NCBI RefSeq assembly: GCF_009724245.1
Contig: NZ_WNNK01000004.1
Coordinates: forward strand, 124,001 to 188,000
Source: Pseudomonas spelaei
Lineage (GTDB): Bacteria > Pseudomonadota > Gammaproteobacteria > Pseudomonadales > Pseudomonadaceae
Direction: 5' to 3'
Length of the DNA stretch: 64,000 nucleotides
Shown here piece by piece: positions 8,310-16,868 of this stretch (the first letter of the stretch is position 1; every line of letters starts with the position of its first letter). The position numbers were made by a program, and so were the translations under genes. The notes under the pieces were generated by a model that did no database searches, was not told where the DNA came from, and saw nothing but the letters and a program-made list of their open reading frames with translations.

Positions 8310-8335
8310 CCGGCCAACCTGATGAGGACTACCTG

Positions 8336-9544
8336 ATGCCCAATCGTCTCCCCGTTACTGTGCTGTCCGGCTTTCTCGGCGCCGGTAAAAGCACGCTGCT
8401 CAACTATGTTCTGCGCAATCGCGAAAACCTGCGGGTGGCGGTGATTGTTAATGACATGAGCGAAATCAATATTGATGGCAGCGAGGTCCAGCGCGACGTT
8501 ACCCTCAACCGCTCCGAAGAAAAGCTGGTGGAGATGAGCAACGGCTGCATCTGCTGCACCTTGCGTGAAGACTTGCTCGAAGAAGTCGGAAAGCTCGCCA
8601 GGGACGGTCGGTTCGATTACCTGTTGATCGAGTCCACCGGTATTTCCGAGCCGCTGCCGGTGGCTGAAACCTTCACCTTTCGCGATGAAAACGACCAGAG
8701 CCTGGCGGACATCGCGCGCCTCGACACCATGGTCACCGTGGTGGATGGCATGAATTTCCTGCTCGACTATCAGGCTGCGCAAAGCCTGGCGTCGCGCGGC
8801 GAAACCCTCGGTGAAGAGGACGAACGCTCCATCACCGACTTGCTGATCGAGCAGATCGAGTTCGCTGACGTGATCCTTATCAGCAAGATCGATCTGATCA
8901 GCCGCGATGAGCGTCAGGAGCTGATGGCGATCCTCGAACGCCTCAATTCCCAGGCAGAAATCATCCCCATGGTCATGGGTGAAGTGCCGCTGGCCAAGAT
9001 CCTCAACACCGGCCGTTTCGACTTCGAGCGTGCAGCCCAGGCACCGGGCTGGCTGCAGGAATTGCGCGGCGAGCATGTGCCGGAGAGCGAAGAATACGGT
9101 ATCGCTTCTACCGCTTATCGCGCACGCCGCCCGTTCCACCCCCAGCGTTTTTTCGACTTCATTGATCGTCCATGGGTCAACGGCAAGTTGCTGCGCTCCA
9201 AAGGGTTTTTCTGGCTGGCCAGCAAGCACCAGGACGCTGGCAGTTGGTCCCAGGCCGGTGGCTTGATGCGTCATGGCTTTGCCGGACGCTGGTGGCGTTT
9301 TGTGCCGAAGAGCCAGTGGCCGCAGGACGAAGAAAATGTCGCGGCGATCATGGGTAACTGGCAACCCAGCACCGGCGATTGCCGTCAGGAATTGGTGTTT
9401 ATCGGGCAGAACATCGATTTCGCCAAGCTCACTGCCGAGCTTGATGATTGCTTGTTGACCGACGACGAAATGGCCGTGGGCGTCGAGGGTTGGCGCTTGC
9501 TGGCGGACCCTTTTGGTCCTTGGTTTGAGGAGGCAGCGGCCTGA
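8336..9544 (+). CDS. zigA: COG0523 GTPase / putative zinc metallochaperone (ZigA type)
   Basis: G3E-family P-loop GTPase of 402 aa, proposed to deliver zinc to client enzymes under starvation. Walker A is GFLGAGKST (residues 12-20). The metal motif N-G-C-I-C-C has Cys 71, 73 and 74. S-K-I-D stands in place of the usual N-K-x-D guanine-specificity motif, and a CobW C-terminal domain follows, with C-R-Q-E-L-V-F-I-G near the end. The ATG at 8336 fits the family N-terminus and has GAGGA upstream; a longer frame from 8306 overlaps dksA2. The stop overlaps the DUF1826 start (TGATG). Position after dksA2 and a Zur-like box supports the zinc role. Confidence 0.9.
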   Translation: MPNRLPVTVLSGFLGAGKSTLLNYVLRNRENLRVAVIVNDMSEINIDGSEVQRDVTLNRSEEKLVEMSNGCICCTLREDLLEEVGKLARDGRFDYLLIESTGISEPLPVAETFTFRDENDQSLADIARLDTMVTVVDGMNFLLDYQAAQSLASRGETLGEEDERSITDLLIEQIEFADVILISKIDLISRDERQELMAILERLNSQAEIIPMVMGEVPLAKILNTGRFDFERAAQAPGWLQELRGEHVPESEEYGIASTAYRARRPFHPQRFFDFIDRPWVNGKLLRSKGFFWLASKHQDAGSWSQAGGLMRHGFAGRWWRFVPKSQWPQDEENVAAIMGNWQPSTGDCRQELVFIGQNIDFAKLTAELDDCLLTDDEMAVGVEGWRLLADPFGPWFEEAAA

Positions 9545-10188
9545 TGCTGGCACCGACCCTGAAACTGCGTCCGGTGATCCGCCAGACCATCGGTGAAACC
9601 CCGGTGGTGCTCACCGATATCCTGAAAGACGGCGTTAATCTGGCGCTATGGCAGCGCCAGTTGCCCCTGCACATTGCCGAGTTTGGCGAGCTGCTGATTT
9701 CGTTGAACGAGCCTTTGGCTGAGTCGCGGGTCATTGAGTTGAGCGGCGAGGATGCAGAGCCGAACTTACTGGGGCTGGCCTCCAGTTGCAGTGATCTTGA
9801 AGGCTATGAAGGCTTTATCGCCGATGTGTCGTGGTTGGTCAGCGCCTTTGCCTGCCTGCTCGGCGCCAGGCGCATCGGCGTGCGCTTGCGCCTGTTGGAT
9901 AAGGCCATGTGTCCACGTTTCCATGTGGATCATGTGCCGGTGCGGTTGATCACCACCTATGCCGGTATCGGCAGCCAATGGCTGCGGGAAGGTAGGATGG
10001 AGCGTCGACACCTGAGCCAGGCCAATGCAGAGCCCGAAGACGGAATCGAGCAAATCCATTGCGGTGAAGTGGCCTTGCTCAAGGGCGAAAAATGGCACGG
10101 CAATGAAGGTTTTGGCCTGATCCACCGGTCGCCGCAACTGAACGCCAACGAACGGCGGCTGATTCTGACGCTGGATTGGTTGGCGTAA
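9544..10188 (+). CDS. DUF1826 protein, possible HxD...H metal enzyme
   Basis: A 214-aa protein of a family recurrently found beside COG0523 GTPases and without known function. The C-terminal half shows C-P-R-F-H-V-D-H (H127, D129), then G-L-I-H-R-S-P (H194) and E-R-R-L-I-L-T-L-D (R204/R205). The order HxD, distal His and Arg about 10 residues later resembles the facial triad and cosubstrate Arg of Fe(II)/2-oxoglutarate oxygenases. That fold assignment is my inference. The start codon overlaps the zigA stop (TGATG), so the two are translationally coupled and the protein may be a client or partner of the GTPase. Confidence 0.8.
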   Translation: MLAPTLKLRPVIRQTIGETPVVLTDILKDGVNLALWQRQLPLHIAEFGELLISLNEPLAESRVIELSGEDAEPNLLGLASSCSDLEGYEGFIADVSWLVSAFACLLGARRIGVRLRLLDKAMCPRFHVDHVPVRLITTYAGIGSQWLREGRMERRHLSQANAEPEDGIEQIHCGEVALLKGEKWHGNEGFGLIHRSPQLNANERRLILTLDWLA

Positions 10189-10221
10189 CCGGGTAGGATC
10201 AAATCTCTCTACACGGCCTGA

Positions 10222-11196
10222 ATGATGTCCTCCATGCTGCAGAACATTCCCACCCATGTGATTGCTGGTCCCTTGGGCGCCGGCAAGACCAGCCTGATCA
10301 GACACCTGCTGGCCCAGCGCCCGGCCAACGAGCGGTGGGCGGTGCTGATCAATGAGTTCGGGCAGATTGGCCTGGACGCCGCACTGCTGGCTCGTGATGA
10401 CGACGGGATCGCCCTGGGCGAAGTGGCGGGCGGCTGCTTGTGTTGCGTCAACGGTGCGCCGTTCCAGGTAGGACTGGGCCGTTTGTTGCGTAAGGCCAAG
10501 CCAGACCGGTTGTTTATCGAGCCCTCCGGACTGGGCCATCCGGCTCAACTGCTCAAGCAACTGCGCGAAGCACCCTGGCAAGAAGTTCTGGCTGTTCAAC
10601 CTTGTGTGCTGGTACTGGACGCCCAGGCGCTGGCGGCCGGTAAGCCACTGCCGGATGCGCAACGGGAAGCGCTGGCCAGTGCCGGGTTGCTGGTATTGAA
10701 CAAGGATGAGTCTCTGGACGCAGTGCAACGCTTGGCAATTGAAGGGCAACTGCCTGCCTGCCCGGTCTACTGGACGCGCCAGGCACAACTGCCCTTGGCC
10801 CAGTTACCAGGTGTGGCCGCTCAGGCGGGCGGGGTTGTGGATAAGTTTGAGGTGCCCAAAGGCTTGGCGCAGATACCGGCGATCTGGAGTGATCCGACGT
10901 TGCCGATTTGTTTGAGTCAGGCGCAGGAAGGTGACTGGAGTATTGGCTGGCGCTGGCACCCGAGTCAGCAATTTGACCCGCAACGCCTGCAGCATTGGCT
11001 GCAATCCCTGAGCTGGAAGCGGGCCAAACTGGTTATCCACAGCCCGCACGATTGGCTCTCGGCTAACGCTGTGGATAACACCACCTTCACTTGGCAACCT
11101 AGTGAATGGCGTCGGGATTCACGCATCGAACTGATTTTCAGTGATGCTCAAGACGTTGCCGAACTGCAGCGAGCCTTGGCGGATTGCCGTCAGTGA
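10222..11196 (+). CDS. Second COG0523/CobW-type GTP-binding protein
   Basis: A 324-aa G3E-family GTPase, shorter and divergent from the ZigA-type protein upstream. It has Walker A GPLGAGKTS (about residues 16-24), N-E-F-G near 44, metal motif G-G-C-L-C-C (Cys 72, 74, 75), I-E-P-S-G-L-G-H in switch II and a canonical N-K-D-E guanine motif. The first methionines are M-M-S-S-M, so the true start could be 10234; no strong Shine-Dalgarno favours either. The gap to the DUF1826 gene is 33 nt and they are probably co-transcribed. The metal handled is unknown. Three perfect DnaA-box sequences lie in the second half of the gene. Confidence 0.88.
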   Translation: MMSSMLQNIPTHVIAGPLGAGKTSLIRHLLAQRPANERWAVLINEFGQIGLDAALLARDDDGIALGEVAGGCLCCVNGAPFQVGLGRLLRKAKPDRLFIEPSGLGHPAQLLKQLREAPWQEVLAVQPCVLVLDAQALAAGKPLPDAQREALASAGLLVLNKDESLDAVQRLAIEGQLPACPVYWTRQAQLPLAQLPGVAAQAGGVVDKFEVPKGLAQIPAIWSDPTLPICLSQAQEGDWSIGWRWHPSQQFDPQRLQHWLQSLSWKRAKLVIHSPHDWLSANAVDNTTFTWQPSEWRRDSRIELIFSDAQDVAELQRALADCRQ

Positions 11197-11582
11197 CGGC
11201 TTTTGCCGTGCTCCTGACGCCATTGGCTTAGCTCAATCACCTCGGCACTGGGCAACGGTGTCTTGATCTCGAACGGGTAGGGCGCCAGTTCGATTTGTGC
11301 GCTGTGGGCGCCAAACTGCGTGATAGTCCCAGGGTGGCGCGCTTCGCCGGTCACAGTAAACTCGAAGTTATAAATCCGTGCCAGCCGCTTGCGACCGCTG
11401 GCATCTTTCACAAAACCGATGCGTTTGAGCGCCACGGCACCGTCCAGCAGCTCGATGTCGAGCTTGGCGCAATGCTGCTTGACCCGTTCCAGCGCCCGCT
11501 CCCGCAGGCCGTGGTTGTGCCACAGCCAGGCGGCGCCGGTCGCCAGTAGCATCAGCACGAAGATATTTCCCAGGGTCAGCAT
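11190..11582 (-). CDS. DUF3301 membrane-anchored protein
   Basis: A 130-aa protein matching DUF3301: an N-terminal membrane segment (M-L-T-L-G-N-I-F-V-L-M-L-L), a W-x-x-H-G-L-R-E-R-A helix, a C-A-K-L-D-I-E-L-L-D-G segment with one cysteine, and a conserved F-E-F-T-V-T-G beta stretch. Function is unknown. An upstream methionine at 11717 would extend it across the pdxY start and lacks support. The stop overlaps the end of the convergent COG0523 gene by 7 nt. Confidence 0.8.
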   Translation of the reverse strand: MLTLGNIFVLMLLATGAAWLWHNHGLRERALERVKQHCAKLDIELLDGAVALKRIGFVKDASGRKRLARIYNFEFTVTGEARHPGTITQFGAHSAQIELAPYPFEIKTPLPSAEVIELSQWRQEHGKSRH

Positions 11583-11699
11583 TCGATGAACTCCAACAAA
11601 GTATGGCCAGCTTAACTGTGTCTTCGGTCTGTCGTACAGGCTGCGTTTAGTCGCATACTGCGCGGCCAGAATTTCAACGGCTTTACGGACATTTCCCGC

Positions 11700-12572
11700 A
11701 TGAAACGTACCCCTCATCTACTTGCGATCCAGTCCCATGTGGTCTTTGGCCACGCCGGAAACAGCGCCGCCGTGTTCCCTATGCAGCGGGTCGGGGTGAA
11801 TGTCTGGCCGCTCAATACGGTGCAGTTCTCCAACCACACTCAGTATGGTCAGTGGGCGGGAGAAGTGTTGGCGCCGCAGCAAATTCCTGCACTGGTGGAA
11901 GGCATCGCGGCCATTGGCGAGCTGGGCAACTGTGATGCGGTACTGTCGGGCTACCTGGGCAGCGCGGCCCAGGGCCGGGCAATCCTTACTGGCGTGGCGC
12001 GGATCAAGGCGATCAACCCCAAGGCCTTGTACTTGTGCGACCCGGTAATGGGCCACGCGGAAAAAGGCTGCATCGTGCCCCAGGAAGTCAGCGATTTTCT
12101 GCTGGAAGAGGCGGCTGCCATGGCGGACTTCCTGTGCCCTAACCAACTGGAGCTGGACAGCTTTGCCGGGCGCAAGCCGCAGTCACTGTTCGATTGCCTG
12201 GGCATGGCTCGCGCATTGCTGGCCCGTGGGCCAAAGGCGGTGCTGGTCAAACACCTAGATTACCCCGGCAAGCTGCCGGACGGCTTCGAGATGCTGCTGG
12301 TGACTGCCGATGGCAGCTGGCACTTGCGTCGGCCATTGCTGGCATTCCCTCGCCAGCCGGTGGGGGTGGGGGACCTGACTTCAGGCCTGTTCCTGGCGCG
12401 AGTGTTGTTGGGCGACAGCCTGCTGGCAGCGTTCGAGTTCACCGCTGCGGCGGTGCATGAAGTGCTGCTGGAAACTCAGGCCTGTGCCAGCTACGAGTTG
12501 GAGCTGGTGCGTGCTCAGGACCGGATCGCGCACCCGCGAGTCCGCTTTGAAGCAACGCCGATCGGTCTGTAG
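11700..12572 (+). CDS. pdxY: Pyridoxal kinase PdxY
   Basis: Ribokinase-fold kinase of 290 aa that phosphorylates pyridoxal in vitamin B6 salvage. It starts with [16 protein letters not shown], the conserved PdxK/PdxY opening that contacts pyridoxal, then [22 protein letters not shown] near residue 115 and the anion-hole motif G-V-G-D-L-T-S-G near 223 containing the catalytic Asp. It is divergent from the DUF3301 gene and followed by a REP hairpin. Confidence 0.95.
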   Translation: MKRTPHLLAIQSHVVFGHAGNSAAVFPMQRVGVNVWPLNTVQFSNHTQYGQWAGEVLAPQQIPALVEGIAAIGELGNCDAVLSGYLGSAAQGRAILTGVARIKAINPKALYLCDPVMGHAEKGCIVPQEVSDFLLEEAAAMADFLCPNQLELDSFAGRKPQSLFDCLGMARALLARGPKAVLVKHLDYPGKLPDGFEMLLVTADGSWHLRRPLLAFPRQPVGVGDLTSGLFLARVLLGDSLLAAFEFTAAAVHEVLLETQACASYELELVRAQDRIAHPRVRFEATPIGL

Positions 12573-12599
12573 AAACGCAACTCGAATGTGATCGGGCTT

Positions 12600-12689
12600 G
12601 TGTGGGAGCCGGGCTTGCCCGCGATGCAGGCACCTCGGTGTGTCAGTCACGCCGCAGTGATGCAATCGCAGGCAAGCCAGCTTCCACAC
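12600..12689. repeat. REP inverted pair (Pseudomonas type)
   Basis: Two copies of the Pseudomonas REP core (GTGGGAGC-GGCTTGCC-GCGAT type) face each other with a short spacer, starting at 12600 and ending at 12689. They lie between pdxY and the convergent thioesterase gene. The downstream arm is slightly diverged (AGCTTCCACAC). The pair can fold into a cruciform or RNA hairpin. Confidence 0.85.
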
Positions 12690-12712
12690 TTGATAAGGTT
12701 CACAGTCTGGAA

Positions 12713-13198
12713 TCAGGGTGCGTCTGCCTTGATTTCCCGGTAGCGCTTCTCCAGTTCCTGGCGAATCTGCCGGCGTTGCTGAGCCTGTACAAACCGGCGC
12801 TCGTCCTCACTGTTCTGCGGTTGCAGCGGCGGCACGGCCGCCGGTTTGCGTTGATCGTCCACCGCCACCATGGTGAAGAAGCAGCTATTGGTATGGCGCA
12901 CCGAGCGCTCGCGAATGTTCTCGGTGACCACCTTGATCCCCACTTCCATCGAGGTGTTGCCGGTGTAGTTGACCGAGGCCAGGAAGGTCACCAGCTCACC
13001 GACATGAATCGGCTCGCGAAAAATCACCTGGTCCACCGACAAGGTGACTACATAGCGCCCGGCGTAACGGCTGGCGCAGGCGTAGGCAACTTCGTCGAGG
13101 TACTTGAGCAAAGTGCCGCCGTGGACATTGCCTGAGAAGTTGGCCATGTCAGGGGTCATCAGTACCGTCATCGACAGTTGGGCGTTTCCGGGTTCCAT
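12713..13198 (-). CDS. Acyl-CoA thioesterase, hotdog fold
   Basis: A 161-aa hotdog protein of the YciA/BACH type that hydrolyses acyl-CoA thioesters. The motif N-F-S-G-N-V-H-G-G-T-L-L-K-Y-L-D-E near residues 26-42 carries the catalytic Asp/Glu region, followed by V-D-Q-V-I-F-R-E-P and the S-C-F-F-T-M-V-A-V-D strand. A charged C-terminal helix (Q-Q-R-R-Q-I-R-Q-E-L-E) extends beyond the core domain. The start was set at M-E-P-G-N-A-Q; the frame is open to 13369 but the extra N-terminus is low complexity and unlike the family. Confidence 0.88.
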   Translation of the reverse strand: MEPGNAQLSMTVLMTPDMANFSGNVHGGTLLKYLDEVAYACASRYAGRYVVTLSVDQVIFREPIHVGELVTFLASVNYTGNTSMEVGIKVVTENIRERSVRHTNSCFFTMVAVDDQRKPAAVPPLQPQNSEDERRFVQAQQRRQIRQELEKRYREIKADAP

Positions 13199-13481
13199 AG
13201 CACACTCACGGTTGTAGGCATTGGGTGGGGGGCACCTCTGCGGGTGCTGAAATCTTTGCAGAGCCATTCCTAACGGGACGCCGTCATGCGGCTTGCCGTC
13301 ACGCCTGGAGCGATCTGTTTCCATATATTGCACCGGCTTTCTGCCGGAAGTCGCGGTGTTACCCTTCAAAAGCCCAGTTCAAGGGCCTTTCTTACGATCA
13401 AGGCAGACTTTTCCTTCCGCTTATTACGACCGTTGCACGGAAGCGAACAAAAGCGCCAGTCCCCTCAAGGAGCCCCTCGCC

Positions 13482-15245
13482 ATGCACGCCATCAGCTTTA
13501 TCCAGGACCTGGCCGTGATCATGTTAGTGGCTGGGGTGGTTACCATCCTGTTTCACCGCCTCAAGCAACCGGTGGTCCTGGGGTACATCGTCGCCGGCTT
13601 CATCATCGGCCCTCACACTCCACCGTTCGGCCTGATCCACGACGAAGACACCATCAAGACCCTGGCCGAACTGGGGGTGATCTTCCTGATGTTCTGCCTG
13701 GGCCTGGAGTTCAGCCTGCGCAAGCTGTTCAAGGTTGGCGCCACCGCCTTTATCGCCGCCTTCCTGGAAATCATCCTGATGATCTGGATCGGCTACGAAA
13801 TCGGCCGCTGGTTCGACTGGAATACCATGGACTCGCTGTTCCTCGGCGCGATCCTGGCGATTTCCTCAACCACCATCATCGTCAAGGCGCTCAATGACCT
13901 GAAGATGAAGAACCAACGCTTTGCCCAGTTGATCTTCGGCGTGCTGATCGTCGAAGACATCCTCGGCATCGGCATCATCGCCCTGCTGTCGAGCATTGCC
14001 GTCAGCGGTACGGTCAGCTCCGGCGAGGTATTCTCTACCGTCGGAAAGCTGTCGTTGTTCATGATCGTCGCCTTGGTCATCGGCATTTTGCTGGTGCCAC
14101 GGCTGTTGGAATATGTCGCCAAGTTTGAAAGCAACGAGATGCTGCTAATCACCGTGCTGGGCCTGTGTTTTGGCTTCTGCCTGCTGGTGGTCAAGCTGGA
14201 ATACAGCATGGTGCTAGGCGCATTCCTGATCGGCGCGATCATGGCCGAGTCCCGGCAGTTGCTGAAGATTGAGCGCTTGATCGAACCGGTTCGCGACATG
14301 TTCAGCGCGATCTTCTTCGTGGCCATCGGCTTGATGATCGACCCGCAAATCCTGCTGCAATACGCCTGGCCGATCGCGGTGATTACCGTGGCGGTGGTGC
14401 TGGGCAAGATGTTGTCCTGCGGCCTGGGGGCATTTATTGCCGGTAATGATGGCCGTACGTCGTTGCGGGTAGGGATGGGGCTGTCACAGATCGGCGAATT
14501 TTCATTCATCATCGCCGCGCTCGGAATGACATTGCAGGTGACCAGCGACTTCCTCTATCCGGTGGCGGTGGCCGTGTCGGCCATCACCACGCTGCTCACG
14601 CCTTACCTGATTCGCGGCGCCGACCCGCTATCGTTGAAGATCGCGGCGGTGATGCCCAAGCGCATGAGCCGGGTATTCGGGATGTATGGCGAGTGGTTGC
14701 GCAGTATTCAGCCTCAGGGCGAAGGCGCAATGCTGGCGTCGATGATCCGCAAGATCATTTTGCAGGTCGGGGTGAATCTGGCACTGGTGATCGCGATCTT
14801 CTTTGCCGGCAGCTTTTTCGCGGTGCGCATTGGCAGTTATCTGGAAGGCTGGATCAGCGATCCGAGCTGGCAGAAGGCGTTGATCTGGGGTGGGGCGCTG
14901 TTGTTGTCGCTGCCGTTCCTGATCGCGGCGTACCGCAAACTCAAGGCGCTGTCGATGTTGCTGGCAGAGATGAGCGTCAAGCCGGAAATGGCCGGGCGTC
15001 ATACCCAACGCGTGCGTCGCGTGATCGCCGAAGTGATCCCGTTGCTCTCGCTGTTGGTGATTTTCCTGCTATTGGCAGCCTTGTCGGCCAGTATTTTACC
15101 GACCAACAAGTTGCTCGTGCTGATCGCCGTAGTGGCGGCCGCGGTGGCCGCCGTGCTCTGGCGCTGGTTCATCCGCGTGCATACGCGGATGCAGGTGGCC
15201 TTGCTGGAAACCCTGGATAACCATAAGGACACGCCGGAGCACTGA
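13482..15245 (+). CDS. CPA2-family monovalent cation:proton antiporter (KefB/YbaL-like)
   Basis: An inner-membrane antiporter of 587 aa. About a dozen hydrophobic segments fill residues 1-390, with the CPA2 signatures R-L-K-Q-P-V-V-L-G-Y-I-V-A-G near residue 27, L-E-F-S-L-R near 76 and V-V-E/V-E-D-I-L near 157. The C-terminal part (about 400-587) has further membrane segments but no TrkA-N nucleotide-binding domain, unlike KefB/KefC. The start ATG follows AAGGAG at 13467-13472. Likely exchanges K+ or Na+ for protons; the ion cannot be read from sequence. Confidence 0.88.
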   Translation: MHAISFIQDLAVIMLVAGVVTILFHRLKQPVVLGYIVAGFIIGPHTPPFGLIHDEDTIKTLAELGVIFLMFCLGLEFSLRKLFKVGATAFIAAFLEIILMIWIGYEIGRWFDWNTMDSLFLGAILAISSTTIIVKALNDLKMKNQRFAQLIFGVLIVEDILGIGIIALLSSIAVSGTVSSGEVFSTVGKLSLFMIVALVIGILLVPRLLEYVAKFESNEMLLITVLGLCFGFCLLVVKLEYSMVLGAFLIGAIMAESRQLLKIERLIEPVRDMFSAIFFVAIGLMIDPQILLQYAWPIAVITVAVVLGKMLSCGLGAFIAGNDGRTSLRVGMGLSQIGEFSFIIAALGMTLQVTSDFLYPVAVAVSAITTLLTPYLIRGADPLSLKIAAVMPKRMSRVFGMYGEWLRSIQPQGEGAMLASMIRKIILQVGVNLALVIAIFFAGSFFAVRIGSYLEGWISDPSWQKALIWGGALLLSLPFLIAAYRKLKALSMLLAEMSVKPEMAGRHTQRVRRVIAEVIPLLSLLVIFLLLAALSASILPTNKLLVLIAVVAAAVAAVLWRWFIRVHTRMQVALLETLDNHKDTPEH

Positions 15246-15262
15246 TAGGCGAGGTGCGGGTC

Positions 15263-15670
15263 TCAGCTTTCCAGCCAGACGTCCCGCGCCCAGTGCCACA
15301 CGGATTCCCAGGTTTCTTCGGTGACGAGCTCTTCTTCGCCGGACCACAGCACCACAGTGCCGTCTTCTTCGACGCAGTAGTAGTCGTCGCCGTTCTGGCA
15401 GATAGGGATCATGCTGCGATCGACACCGGCATCCCAGGCGTTGGCGGCAACGTCTGGCAGGTAGGTGTGGGATTGTGGGTCGGTGACGGTCACCGGCTCC
15501 AGGCTGCCGTAGACCACGTCGCTGACGGTCAGCAGAAATTCCCGGAAGACAAACGGAATATCGATGAACAGTTGTTCCTCGATTTCCACAATCTGGTCTT
15601 CATCAGGCAGCTCCAGAGGAACCGGAACCGGTTCGTTGGCTTCACGCAATTGTTCGATGACTTCTTCCAC
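15263..15670 (-). CDS. SMI1/KNR4 family protein
   Basis: A 135-aa acidic protein of the SMI1/KNR4 (SUKH) superfamily: N-terminal helix with E-E-Q-L, the signature I-P-F-V-F-R-E-F-L-L near residues 38-48, and a C-terminal W-E-S-V-W-H-W-A-R-D helix. SUKH proteins often act as immunity proteins against secreted nuclease toxins, but no toxin gene is adjacent and solitary copies like this occur widely in pseudomonads, so a housekeeping role is equally possible. Confidence 0.82.
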   Translation of the reverse strand: MEEVIEQLREANEPVPVPLELPDEDQIVEIEEQLFIDIPFVFREFLLTVSDVVYGSLEPVTVTDPQSHTYLPDVAANAWDAGVDRSMIPICQNGDDYYCVEEDGTVVLWSGEEELVTEETWESVWHWARDVWLES

Positions 15671-15751
15671 GGCCGGGATCCTCTTGCTAGATGGCGCGGT
15701 TTATAGGGGCGTTTTATACAGTAGCTCGCTATAAGTGCAACCGTGAAATAG

Positions 15752-15778
15752 AAAACCCCGGACAAGTCCGGGGTTTTT
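15752..15778 (-). terminator. Intrinsic terminator after Tim44-like gene
   Basis: A perfect stem (AACCCCGGAC / GTCCGGGGTT, 2-nt loop) flanked by A-runs on the left and T-runs on the right can act in either direction. It lies about 29 nt after the stop of the minus-strand Tim44-like gene and upstream of the SMI1/KNR4 gene. Confidence 0.85.
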
Positions 15779-15806
15779 GTTACTGCATGCTCAAAGCGCG
15801 TGGGGA

Positions 15807-16679
15807 TCAGCCGTTCTGGCGGATACCGGCCACCAGCCAAGGCTGGTTCTCGCCCTGCGGACGCTCCATGTTCCAGCTTTCGCTGAACACTTCGCCCTGG
15901 TCGAAACGCGAGGTTTTCGACACGCCGCTGAACGTCAGGGTGGCGATGGTCTTGTCGGCGCGGTCATCCACACCTTCAAGTTGTACGCGCAGGTCGTCGA
16001 TGTAGGTCGACTGGAAGCCTTCGCCGAGGTCAGCGCGTTCGCGCTTGAGGAACTCGAGCAGTTGCGGGGTCACGAACTCGGCGATCTTGTCCATTTCGTT
16101 GGCGTCCCAGTGTTGCTGCAGGGACTGGAAGTGGTTGCGTGCCGCTTCAACGAAACGCTCTTCGTTGAACCAGGCAGGTGCATTGATCACCGGACGGGCG
16201 GCAGCAGGTGCGGCCGAGCCACCGAAAATCGAACCCATGGCAGGCTTTTGCTCGAACACTTCACGCTGCATCGGCGCGCCAGCCGGAGCCATGTGCTCCT
16301 GCTGCTTGCGTCGACGGGCGGCGATGAAGCGGAAGATCACAAAGCCGATGACCGCCATGATCAGGATGTCGAAGATCTGCATGCCCTGGAAGCCGCCGCC
16401 CATGAACATGGAAGCGAGCAGGCCGCCGGCAGCGATACCGGCCAGAGGGCCCAACCAGCGCGAAGCACCGCCAGCCTTGGCAGCAGCGCCCGCGGCACCA
16501 GCAGCACCGGCGGTAGCAGCAGCGCCGCCCATACCACCGGCGGATGGGGCCATTTGGCTGGTCTGGTGGCTCGGCGCCGAACCCATGCTTTTGCCGCCAC
16601 CGAAGCGCTTGGCGTTGGCGTCGAGGCTCATCGTCAGGCCGATGCACAACGCCATGGCGATGCTAAGAAAACGTTTCAT
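15807..16679 (-). CDS. Tim44-like domain membrane protein
   Basis: A 290-aa protein with an N-terminal hydrophobic signal/anchor (MKRFLSIAMALCIGL), a Gly/Ala-rich low-complexity stretch (residues 45-70), two membrane-prone segments (L-A-G-I-A-A-G-G-L-L and I-F-D-I-L-I-M-A-V-I-G-F-V-I-F) and a C-terminal Tim44-like domain from about residue 140 with W-F-N-E-E-R-F and a conserved W near the end. Bacterial members are of unknown function; the eukaryotic family anchors the mitochondrial import motor. It is transcribed singly and followed by a strong terminator. Confidence 0.87.
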   Translation of the reverse strand: MKRFLSIAMALCIGLTMSLDANAKRFGGGKSMGSAPSHQTSQMAPSAGGMGGAAATAGAAGAAGAAAKAGGASRWLGPLAGIAAGGLLASMFMGGGFQGMQIFDILIMAVIGFVIFRFIAARRRKQQEHMAPAGAPMQREVFEQKPAMGSIFGGSAAPAAARPVINAPAWFNEERFVEAARNHFQSLQQHWDANEMDKIAEFVTPQLLEFLKRERADLGEGFQSTYIDDLRVQLEGVDDRADKTIATLTFSGVSKTSRFDQGEVFSESWNMERPQGENQPWLVAGIRQNG

Positions 16680-16868
16680 AAAGGGAATTCCCATTTGTGG
16701 ATTGCACGCGCGCCATGTTGCACAGGTGTCGTGACAGTGGCTAGCGACATAATGTTTCGGGCTTTTGCGTAAGACCGAATCAGAATGGTCTGTAGGACGT
16801 ATTACAGATATTGGCCCGTCTCCCGTAAAAACAAGGGCGGGCCATATACCTTCATGTGCGGCGGGACT

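Noticed and set aside
7943..9553. 536-codon minus-strand frame opposite dksA2 and zigA
   Set aside because: Spans two clear plus-strand genes and has no recognisable domain.
15263..15670. SUKH immunity protein for the large toxin-like gene
   Set aside because: It lies about 19 kb from the toxin-like gene with unrelated genes between; no evidence links them.
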